Positions 35,731-45,905 of a stretch of 64,000 nucleotides of DNA are shown here, piece by piece. Made by a program: the position numbers and the translations under genes. The notes beneath the pieces were generated by a model. The model saw only the letters and a program-made list of their open reading frames with translations. It was not told the origin of the DNA and searched no databases. The DNA comes from Paragyromitra xinjiangensis. Lineage: Eukaryota > Ascomycota > Pezizomycetes > Pezizales > Discinaceae. Numbering within the stretch: the first letter of the stretch is position 1; each line of letters opens with the position of its first letter. The DNA lies in assembly GCA_038503065.1 (NCBI GenBank), contig JBCAMK010000012.1, positions 1-64,000 on the forward strand, written 5' to 3'.

Positions 35731-36639
35731 CTAATTTTTTCGTCGGAAAATATGGAAATGAAAATTGATAGTAAAGAATTCTTCTCCGCTCAAAGCATTC
35801 GCAACACCATCTGGACCAATCACCCCGACTTTTTGCTGACTGCCCCCTGGCTCGACGATAACCAAATCTCCAGCTTTATTAACATAAAGTATACGTGGTT
35901 CATCATCTTCAACGGACACGAGAATTCGTGTCGGAGGACTTTTGTTTTCTGCGGTCCCGACACTGATGTCTAGGAGACGTTAGGAGGGAACCGCCGAAGC
36001 CTGGGGGAGTAAACCTTACCTAACCAGTTTTCACGTTCATGCACACATTGGTGAATGGTGTTATCACCATGTACATAAAAAACACGGATAGCCCCAGCTG
36101 TAGTAACAGCATCAATGCATGTCCCTTCAATTGGACTTGCTTCCGATAGGTCATCTGAGCGTTTCCATATGCCATCACTATCGTAAAGGGCCTCTTGGAT
36201 CACCCCAGAACAATTCTGAAAGTAAAGGTGTAACTGCCCCTCATTTCCGGTGATGGCAAGCTTGGTATTAGGATGCCCCTCAAGCTTCAAGCCTGACAAA
36301 TTTCCCGGGAACCACTCGTCTTCATCTCTATCATATTCATAGTTCTGGAGAATATTCGCTTCGCCTAAAGAAACAACAATTTGCTGTTTTTGTGAACTTT
36401 GTCAGTAATTTCCCACCCCAATCTAGAGGAGGATGAGTGAACCAGACCGTTGAATCACCAATATAATATGCTGCGGAGGTATCCAGCTTCGCGGGGCCAA
36501 TGAAGTTAGGAAGGGACCAGTTATGGAGGAAGCTTTTTTCGATGAGGTTTCCTTCTTTCGTCTGGTAAACGAAGTGAATAGTCTCCCCCTTAGGCGCTAC
36601 AGCGAGGGCTCCGAGATAACGTGTGACGAGGTCAAACAT
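35731..36639 (-). CDS. fucose-specific-lectin-like beta-propeller protein
   Basis: Exons (descending) are 36639-36417, 36364-36020 and 35969-35731, giving 268 aa. The introns of 52 and 50 nt have GT-AG ends and consistent phases. Repeating strand motifs such as LAVAPKGETIHFVYQ, GQLHLYFQNCSGVIQEALYD and IRVFYVHGDNTIHQ are typical of the fungal fucose-specific lectin (AAL/AFL-like) six-bladed propeller. Expected length for that family is about 300 aa. There is no signal peptide, as is usual for these lectins. The C-terminal blade (ending FHIFRRKN) is diverged and may not bind sugar. Its neighbours are the serine protease and vWA genes. Carbohydrate binding is a family-based inference. Confidence 0.8.
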
Positions 36640-37075
36640 GATGATGCTTTATTGTCGTACGGAGAATCCCCACCTTTCAAATTGCAGCAATTTAATTAGG
36701 ATGTACTAACGGGCGGTAGATAGCTATAGTGCACAAAGGGCTAAGTCTTATATCGCAAGGCCCCCATAGTCATATAGAATACCGTTCATGCTGCAAAACA
36801 GATCTAAATGGTCAAATTTTTATAAAGCCTAGGAGTGATACAACGCTAAATCATTATACATGATCAGTAGGACAACACACCTATATGCACCTACGGGCGG
36901 AACTGATAGATAGAGAAATTGCAAACAGTTTATGAGTCCTTAATCTGGGCATCACTCAGCCTTGTGCAACAAGCCCACAAGCCCCGATGCTTTCTGCGAT
37001 GAATTGTGTCCCGGTCGATCAAGAGGGACATATATAGCCCAATTTAAAATTTTAATCACAAACAGTACTCTAGAG
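36640..37075. other. intergenic upstream of the lectin-like gene
   Basis: Nothing recognised apart from the presumed minus-strand promoter of the lectin-like gene. Confidence 0.4.
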
Positions 37076-37305
37076 TACCGTTTTTCTCGCAAATAATAAA
37101 TACAACCGGACTAAGACCGCAGGGCAAGAATTGCTGTTGGATTGGCTAAGTAGACACTGAGGCTCAATTACACTCAGTTAGGAATCAAAGTAAGCTGCAG
37201 ATTTGGCGTAGATATTAAGGGCTCTGCTGCCTCGGCCAGTGATGTTACCGTCCTACCATGCAGTCTCAGTCCAGTTGTATTTGTTATTTGCGAGAAAATA
37301 CGGTA
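37076..37305. mobile_element. MITE family B, copy 2
   Basis: About 230 bp with ends TACCGTTTTTCTCGC and GCGAGAAAATACGGTA and inverted repeats of about 55 bp. The interior is the reverse complement of 12441-12676. A 10-bp direct repeat TACTCTAGAG abuts it on both sides. Confidence 0.85.
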
Positions 37306-37877
37306 CTCTAGAGAATTTAACCTTCCGGATAATATTAAAGTTTACGAAAAGAGTTCAGATTACTCAGGATGACTTAGTTCAGCAGTATTCCAGCCCTTAA
37401 AATGACAGCCCGGCGCCGTCAAGTCGCTGGCTAGCTATGCATACTGCGCACAGCAATGTAGATCACAGTCCTTTGAGCACGAAAATGTTACACAAACTTG
37501 ATCTCATCATACCGCATAGCGATTGCGGGGAAGTGATTGCGGAGCTCTGATAGCGCCGCAACTGGATCGGATGCGAAACGAAATAATAGCCTAGCTAGGC
37601 AGTGAAAGCGGGGTACAGTTGCGTCCAACAGGTTCTTGCGGTTTTTGATGCAACAAGGTGCCATGAACCATTCAACAATAAACTATGGAAATATTTACTA
37701 AGCGGGAGAGAAGGCATAATGTTTGCTTAAATTAATAGCAGTATGCCCTTTACTGTACTGGCATGATTCAGGTTCAGTTGTGGGAGGGATGATGGATTTG
37801 GGGGTGTTGTGCTTGGGGCCCATAAAACTTCATTGCATCATGGTACCTCAAACCGCAAGGACTCGTCGGACGCAACT
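37306..37877. other. intergenic, nothing recognised
   Basis: No gene or repeat was recognised between the two MITEs. Confidence 0.4.
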
Positions 37878-38110
37878 GTACTACGGGTGTAGGGGTAAGT
37901 CTGATGACAGGTGACGGTGAAGCACTTTTCTCGAGGGACTCAAGCTCGCTATAATTTCAACTAACTTGGTTTGATGTTCAGCACATAGCATTCTTGATCC
38001 TTTAACATCTTTATCAGGTCTCTCAGGGAGATGTGGAAGGGGGGAGGAGAATTGGGAACTCTTACGTACACCGCCACCTGTCATCAGACTTACCCCTACA
38101 CCCGTAGTAC
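37878..38110. mobile_element. MITE family C, diverged copy
   Basis: Terminal inverted repeats of about 42 bp read GTACTACGGGTGTAGGGG and AAGTCTGATGACAGGTGACGG on the left (two pieces), with the complement at the right end. The arms match the right end of the 51061-51286 element (CCCCTACACCCG). The interior is unrelated. Confidence 0.75.
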
Positions 38111-40118
38111 ATTTACCAGCATACTCGAATTTTTGGGAAATCAAATGAGGCTGCAAAATTATTTGTCTCGACTACAAACGGTCGTGTCCCCGCTTATCTT
38201 TGGGCAATTATTCGTCTTAGAATGAACAACTACATCATCGATATCGATAACATCATAGAGCTCGAGTAGAACTTCGATGCCTTTTACAATGCGATCCCAG
38301 CGGGCCGGGCTCATTTACTTGAGATTCTCCAGGATAGTGTTGCGCTGCATAGAGGCGGAGAGGCGATACTTTGCAAAGGCAATTGGTAGGCAGCTACATC
38401 TCGGCATATCATACTACCTTAGTTATGCGTACCAAAAGAATCCAGAGAGAGGGTACGAGAAGCAGGTATTCTACATGAAGATCGGTTGCAATTAACGATA
38501 CTGATGGACAGCTATTAAATGGACCAGCTAAATAAAATGAGTTTCGCCAATTTATTTCTCTCCCTACCACGTAGTTATTTACTTTATTATTCAGGAACAA
38601 AAATATCCGTGCGCTCTCAGCGTAGCGAAATGGCTTGGGGATGAACACGAGACTCAAGCATAGCATGCAACTCACCCGCATCCTGTATCATTTAACTGGT
38701 AGATACTCTACTAGACACCCCCTATCACCTGTTCAGTTTCGCGCAGTAAAGGCTTAGCCAAATAGATTGCTTGATTTTGTTTGCGGTGTGGTGAATCGCA
38801 ACTCACAGAAGGCGAGCCAGCAGCAGAGACATGGCGTTCCCCGTTACCAGATTCCGGTAAAGTTTGGAGAATACGAGTAGCCCGTGCTTCTCTTTGATTT
38901 ACCCCGTCTAGGTCACTACTATTCGCCATGATAACGATTTGTAGATTTACTGGGAAACTGTAGTAATCAAGCTATCATTTTAGTTCATGATAGCCCAACC
39001 ATGCTCAATGCCACATGTACATGACGCATGCGCACACTGGCGTTACCCCACACTTCGAAATCAAGTACGTTCTTCCTGGGTTTTATAACTTAAATTGCAA
39101 ATACCTACCGTGGAATCAGACCGCGTCACACCTGTCCAGCCCAGTTGTTAACCAGTGTGTAACACCAAAATTTTGTGACGTTGAGAGTATGCCGTTTTCC
39201 GGTATTCCGGGACAACCTGCTGGCTATCGGAGATTGAAGCTTTAATACTAGTACTATCACCACATCATATCATAGATCTAGCTGGGCATGTTCCCTGTGG
39301 AAGACTTTATCCAACTGCGCATGCAAGGGCAAGTATTCCTGAGGGCCAACTGCAGAACCATCACGGGCTGCTGGGGCATGCATGTGAACGAATTTCGATA
39401 GACACATGACACACGCAAAGCAAGCACATTAGTATTTACCAAGAAGTCTAACATTTCGCCATTACGGAATTTTCAAGCCCCCGATCTTGCGCAGAAGTGA
39501 AAATACGTTCCAGGAGGAGTAACGCAACGATCCCCAGTGCAGGTGCCTTCAAAATTTACTATGCTGGTTGGGTTTACCAAATCCTTTGCGCAATTGAGAG
39601 AGAAGAATTCAAAATACTTTCAATAAAGAACCCGAAAATGACTTGTTGGTAATAATTTTTGATTCGTGCTAATTTAGCACATCCACGATTCGGTTGGTTA
39701 GCTCACACTTGTATTTTCGGGTTCTTTATGCCTGTTGCGAGTAATAGTAATCAGACCCTAGGGTTTGTCTCAGAACAAGTAGGTGGGAAGTTATTGCGAA
39801 CTTCACAATCCGGGGGCGATGGTAGCCCAGATATCCATCAGGTGAGATAAGAAACATCTCAAGAATTAGCAGCGCAACCCTTGAACAACCCACCTAATCG
39901 TTGGGTCCACCTACATCGACCGACAATTAGAAATACGTACATCGTCAAACTTACGGCTCCTAGTATATTTTTGTCCCCTAGGTTACAATTTATTCACTTT
40001 GCTTTGGCCTAGAGAACAAGTTAGTATCACACATATTCGCCCGGCCTTTCCCTGGTACTTGCTTGATACAAGATCTCTCTCACTCCTTGTCGAGCTCAAA
40101 CGCAAACACAGCAGCCCT
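38111..40118. other. intergenic with small foldback
   Basis: A foldback with perfect 17-bp arms ATAAAGAACCCGAAAAT occurs at 39623-39639 and 39713-39729. A 72-codon minus-strand frame (38711-38929) begins with ATG but has no recognisable domain. No gene is called. Confidence 0.4.
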
Positions 40119-42149
40119 ATGAACTCGAAGATTTTCAAACTACTCGAAGATGGCGACGACGCAAAAACCATCGAATTCATTAAGAAAAATCCAGACACCA
40201 TTCACGAAAAACAGGGCAATCAGACGGCGCTGTATTTGGCGGCAATGGAAGGGTGTCATGACATAGTAAAGGCTCTCCTGGACAACAACGCCGACGTAAA
40301 TGCTCAAGATGAGAAAGGACGAACCCCTCTTTGGATAGCAGCCAGCAAGGGAGAAGATGAGATTGTCGAAATGCTCCTAAAAAAGCAGGCCTCAACCGCA
40401 GCAAAATGTTCTACCTGCCAGTTCACCACACTTCACATTGCAGCTCAAAATAGGCACCTCGGGGTCGTAAAACTCTTAGCCCAGAACAAAACATCCATTG
40501 ATATCGATGCGGAAGATGCTAATCGGGAAACAGCATTGTCAAAGGCGGCAGCGAACGACGATTTTGAGATCGTAAAAGAGTTGCTAAGGGCAGGGGCTTC
40601 AAAGAAAATCCCGAATAAAGATAAAAAAACACTCGAGGATCTTGCAGAGGATGGGGCATTTGGTCCGGAGGTGACATCAGAGATTACTGGTAAACCTGTA
40701 AGCATGCGCGCTGGAGGCTTTTCTTTCTCGCCCGTTGGTACTTTAGTCCTCGCCATAGTATGATTGACACTGGGTATAACAAAACAGATCCCACAGCCAC
40801 CTACTATAACAGACGACTATGCAGACAACTATGAAGACGATTACCACGTGCACCCTTACCTCGATTATATGTGTGACCATGTGATAGAGAAAAAACTTCA
40901 AGCATTTTTCGGCGGTGATGATGACAACTTGGAAGAATCCATCCTCCCATACGCTATTCAAGCTGAGATTCTAGTCAAAGAACTAGGGGTGGAGAAACTC
41001 GAAATAGCTCCCGATTTAGCACTACTAACACTATATGACCTCGCCATACTTATTGGTAAACTACCCCCCAGGTTAGCAACTTTAGAGACTTAACACCGGT
41101 AACCAGTAAAACAGACGATAGCTCGTCGATGAGATTCGAAGACGGAGGCGCACGCATCAAGACTCTCATTAATTTCGTAGCGGCTATCGCGCACATATAT
41201 TCTTTGGCTTGCGGTGGTACAAATGGTAAAATACGAAGGATTCGGTTCTTGAATAGCAGGAAGGGGGGGGATGATGTCGACAAGGCTCACGCGAAGGAAC
41301 TCCTCAGCAAACATCCTTATGCAGGGATGACAAGGATAGGTACCGAGCTGAAAAAAAAGATTTTGGCCGACCTAGTAACCAAAGATATGAAGAAGCCTCT
41401 TCTTGTCATGATCATTACCGACGGGGAGGTACTACCCCAAAAAAATGATATCCCTTCTACATGATATGATTATACGAACTAAGCGAGTATCCTGTGCGGT
41501 TTAGGTACAAGGAGAAAATAAAGGGTTACTAGTCCAAGTGATCGATTATTACATTCAGCTCGCAGCTTCGCTCCCTGGTGGGACGTTTTGTCAGTGATCC
41601 GCTCCTTCTTTTCCCACCATATTTTTTGAACTTGCTGAAGATCTAACTACTCACGTTGGGATCCCCAGCGCTGGCATTCCAATTCTCCCGTATCGGAAAC
41701 GATAAAGGCGCAAAAGATATGCTTGAGAAGCTCGACAATCATAAGATTCTGGGAAAGCACATCGATTGTCAGCCAGGTAAGCAGGCCTTTCTCTTTTCCT
41801 TTTGATTCATTACCGTGTTGTACCGAGTATTCATGATCAAACTAGCGGACTTCGATCTCGAATCTATCATAACAGGGGGCGGGAAAGAGCTGTTTAACCG
41901 GGTATGAAATACTCTTCTACCCGTATCGACTACCTCAGTTTGATAAATTCCCCCAGCTGCAGCATGCCGTGCGTTTCTACTAATACCGCTTGATATGATT
42001 CCAACTGACAGGTTACGAAACTCTTGATTGGGGCGATTTGCGAATCCGTAAGTTTATTTACCTTGCGTTCTAGGCTTAGGTTTACTAATTAACATGTCCC
42101 TATAAAGTGGGATGACTTGGATAATCCAGAACATATGGCACATTCGTAA
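40119..42149 (+). CDS. ankyrin-repeat / vWA-domain protein
   Basis: Eight exons: 40119-40697, 40788-41055, 41115-41428, 41505-41577, 41669-41776, 41846-41901, 42012-42047 and 42108-42149. They give 491 aa, with all seven introns GT-AG and every phase consistent. Residues ~35-185 form about four ankyrin repeats (TALYLAA, TPLWIAA, TTLHIAA, TALSKAA). A linker follows, then a vWA domain with a complete MIDAS: DxSxS at about residues 283-287 (DDSSSM, built across the second intron), Thr in RIGTEL (~359) and Asp in ITDGE (385). The C-terminal exons (ALAFQFSRIGND, VTKLLIGAI) match the conserved tail of fungal vWA proteins. It is paralogous to the vWA gene at 28521-29919. Role: likely a protein-interaction scaffold; partners are unknown. 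Confidence 0.88.
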
Positions 42150-44177
42150 GGTTTCGAGCATAAGCATTTAGAACCTTGGTATATCCAGCAGTATGCGGAA
42201 ACGCTGATTAAATCGATGGTGCATCCTGTCCACTTAAAATTGAAGAGAAAAACACCCTCGTTTCTGCGTTCCAAAACGCAGATATATATATCGAGAACCC
42301 CCAACCTAGAAACGAACCCAAAAGTTTGTAAAATATTAATGCTATGCAGCTATCCGCACCAGTGTTTCAAACAACATCATCCTGAAAAGTATACACCATC
42401 GCCACTAGTGAAAGCCCTCCGGAGCGACATCTTTGCCTGATGGCGGGCGGTCCACACCCAGGCCCGGCCGTGTAAAAGTCAGGCAACTATATCATTAGAT
42501 ATCAGCTTTCGCCAATTACAAGGAGGAAATCGAAACCCGTCTTCAGGAAGTTGCGCGGAGGGGGTGCATCTCTTAGGTTGCAGATTGGACACCAAAGCTC
42601 TAAACTTTGGCTTCGCAAATATATGTACTTGCAAAATAAACGGGGGGGATTTGGGAGTGAGACAAATTGACACATTGAATTTGATTATCTGCCTTGCTTG
42701 CAATTTGTTCATTGAGATTCTCAATCATCAATCCTAATATACTATAGTTGCTCTCTCTCGTATATGTATCAATGGAAGACTTCCCGCAAGCGATAGAACG
42801 AGTTCTATCGCGAAATAGACCTATTTTTGATGCTCTATCAGATAGAACGAGGTGTCTATCCAATTCTTATAGAACTATGGATAGAATTCCAACTGTGACT
42901 TGCCACAATCAGCTAGACTACCAATATTTTTAAGCGGCCAAGATTTATATTTAGTGACTAGTGGAAAATTTTTTTACCATGATCCCTAATTTGTCCTAGA
43001 GACAGAATAAAAATCTTATAGCTTGTAGAAGCTTTCGCCCTAATACGGGAACTGGGTCTATTCATAAATGGGTGTCTATCTTCATAGATCTCGTTCTATT
43101 GCAATTGCTTGCGGGAAGTCCTCCAATATAAATATTTTAGTACCTCGTATATGGAATAGCGCTGGATAGCCACAAAAGTTTTCCTTTCATGTACGTATAT
43201 ACATGCCTCTCGGTAGATACACCTTCTATATCTCAACTGGGCGGCAGGGAGGGGAACTTTTCATACGAAAATAGTCCGCTAGCTATAGTCTATCAACCTT
43301 ATACCTAACTTAGCTAATCAAACTCATACTGTGGTTAGCCTTATAAATCTGGTGATATTAATGCTTTCCATGCCTATCTGAAATCCCTCAATATGATTTT
43401 TAAACGGCAGCTTCAGTTGAAGAGATTTATGAAATGTATTGACATAGTCTAAAAACAAGGTAGAGCAAAGCGAGCAACATATATATGAAGATACCACTAA
43501 CGTCCTATTTAGTCCTGCTGACTAGCTTATGTGCACGCAAGTTTATTCTCGATAACGATACTGTTTGTATATGGTTTGGGAGTATGCTCGGAGATAAAAA
43601 CTTAACATACACAAGATGCTGGAAAGCGTCTTCATATAGGTGTCTTCAGATGTTGCTTCAGTAGCGAAGATGGGACATGCCTAACACACGAACTCTCAAA
43701 CTATTACGTGCCGGGTATTTGTATGGAGGTGCGCGGTCGGTCTCCTCCCACAGACGTCGCCATTTCCAACACAAGATATCACTCGTCTACCGAGTGAGAG
43801 TCGATGTTGACAGTACAGCATAGAGCGAAAAATAGCGATTAGATGGAGAGCATCTAAGAAAAATAAGCTTCTATATATACAATATTACTCGGGCCTTTTG
43901 GTTTCCACTCAGCTGAAGGGAAATCACTAAGAAAAAAAAGAAAAGCAGTGGAGACTAATGGAAATGAATATTGGCCTAGCACGAGATACGTGCCAAAGAC
44001 AGGCAAGGCAGACGTACTTGGTAGCTGTAAGGAACAATGAGCTAGTCTTCACAGAGTCCAAGAATCCACCAAGGTTAGCATTGACTCCACCGCTCAAGCT
44101 GGATTCCGACGACGTCGATCTTTCTGAGTTCTAAGCTGGGCTGAACGAGACCCTCACCCATGGATCTAGTTTCTAGT
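42150..44177. other. intergenic with an inverted-repeat element
   Basis: It holds the 42774-43124 foldback listed separately. Otherwise it is AT-rich sequence without a recognised gene. Confidence 0.45.
42774..43124. mobile_element. inverted-repeat element with TCTATC/GATAGA motifs
   Basis: The ends GGAAGACTTCCCGCAAGC and GCTTGCGGGAAGTCCTCC are inverted repeats, each followed inwards by a GATAGAACGAG-type block. TCTATC or GATAGA recurs many times inside. About 350 bp, non-coding. It does not share the TACCGTA ends of the local MITEs. Confidence 0.65.
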
Positions 44178-45905
44178 TTAGTAAAGTAGCATCGTTGAGG
44201 AGAGACTTATTTCCCTCTTCCTCGCTATTAGCCGCGTTAATAGTCCTCCAAGATACATTACCATCCACTTCACTTCCATCCTTCTTTTCGAACCTAAGGC
44301 TTGCATCAACATTTCTACGGGGGAAGTCGTATTATTCTTTAAACGGTTCTCCAACACGCTGATTTGATGCATCGAATCGTCAATTTTCGCCGTTAGCGAC
44401 TTCTGTCTCGCCTTGGTGGAAGTGACGTCCAGCAAATTCACAATTCCTTTCTCAATTTTCTTATCCTCCTCAACCATTTAGTTGACAGCTTCCATAGCAC
44501 CATCGAGCTTGTCCTGCGCTTCGGGTTTTTCGGACTCGGTCCTCTGCGTGTCCGCTTTTGCTTTATCGAGTTCACGTTGAGTCTTGTAAAACTCGAACTA
44601 GGCCTGGCTGGAGTAAGTCTTTGACAATGTCTGCTCAGGCCTCTCGCCATCAGATGCGGCCTCCTTTGTTTTAATCTACCGTAATACAAAATGTCAGACT
44701 CACAACCATCAGTTACCAGATCAAACGTTCACAAAATGCACGCCACTGAGCCCTTGGTACACCGCAAGGAGCATACGGAGGCGATTAATCTCTCTCTGTG
44801 AGCTCCGGCGCGACTGGGTTCCGTGTTGCCTACCCATCGACCTTCTCTTTGCAAAGTATTGCCCTGAGGCAGCTACTGTATTAACTCGAGAGAGTGGACT
44901 TAACGTTAAGACGTTGGAATTGCCTATAGAGATAAGGCTCTAACAAACTTCTGCTCAGCTTTGACCCCTTTAGCAGGCGCCTTACTTGTCGAGGCAATTC
45001 CAACGTCTTAGCGTCAAGTCCACTCTCTCGAGTTTATACGGTAGGTAAGACATTGCCTATCTGTAACGTTGTCAAAAATAACACATACCGATTTTTAGGC
45101 TGTAAGGTCACTTGGGACCACTCTGTGCCGTCGACTAGGTCAAAGATATTTGCGCTTCTAGCTGATTCCTATGATTCCAAATTAGGTAGCCCAATGTAGC
45201 GGATATAGCTCACCTACCTTACTTGCCTCGATGCAAGCCATGACGGTAGAGATGTCGACAATGGCTGAGTTTTTAGCAACGTATATAGCCCCACGCCACG
45301 ATCAGAATAGAGAAGGCTCACCAAAGTTGTGGTCAATAAGGATCTTGTCACCATTGACAACCCAGTCCATCCACCGAGCTTGCAACTCGAATTTAGCCTA
45401 TATTTTTATTAGGCTCTGCGACTATCGTGGTGAAAGTCATATTCACCGTTCTCATCCTTGTATTTCTGAGCTCCAACTGCTGCACGGATATGTTTTCACC
45501 CTTGTTTTGGACTTCCGCTATAGGGTGATCAGTACTGATACTGGTCTGTATTATCGAATGTGACTAACCTTCATTCTTATCCTAAAGTGTATCCCACTTA
45601 GCCTGTGCCTCCATAAATAGTTTTGCCTTCTCTACATAAGCATCAACTACAGTCTTTGTCGGAGCATCCAGCGGGCCTTAGACGTCTCTTCGTAGATATC
45701 TCATTGCTGCTAATTACTTTGTTGGCCGTTCTTTATCTTCTTTTGGATTATAAGCAGAGTATTAGATAAACTAAGGAGGGAAATATGAACCTTCGATGAC
45801 GGCGGGGGCAGATTGCTTGAAGGCACAAGGGAGCGCCGCTAGGAGTTTCCCTCGTAGAACTCGGCCAATATTATCGAGCTGTGCTAGAGAGGTAGTGGAA
45901 TTCAT
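44178..45905 (-). pseudogene. RIP-decayed coiled-coil protein gene
   Basis: From the ATG at 45905 (MNSTTSLAQLDNIG) the minus-strand reading runs as recognisable protein. It continues past stops in the same frame, for example SAYNPKEDKERPTK, APTKTVVDAYVEKAKLFMEA, KFELQARWMDWVVNGDKI and, near 44690-44178, a Lys/Glu-rich coiled coil (ELDKAKADTQRTESEK, VEEDKKIEKGIVNLLD). At least seven interrupting stops are all TAA or TAG, each one C-to-T change from CAA or CAG. A MITE sits inside at 44876-45041. The family is a fungal hypothetical coiled-coil protein that I cannot name. Confidence 0.75.
44876..45041. mobile_element. MITE with TACYGTA ends inside a pseudogene
   Basis: Terminal inverted repeats of about 50 bp read ACTCGAGAGAGTGGACTT and AAGACGTTGGAATTGCCT on the left, with the complement on the right. 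The outer ends are TACTGTA and TACGGTA with TA boundaries. It shares only the outermost motif with families A and B, so it is a third TACCGTA-type family. Confidence 0.8.
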
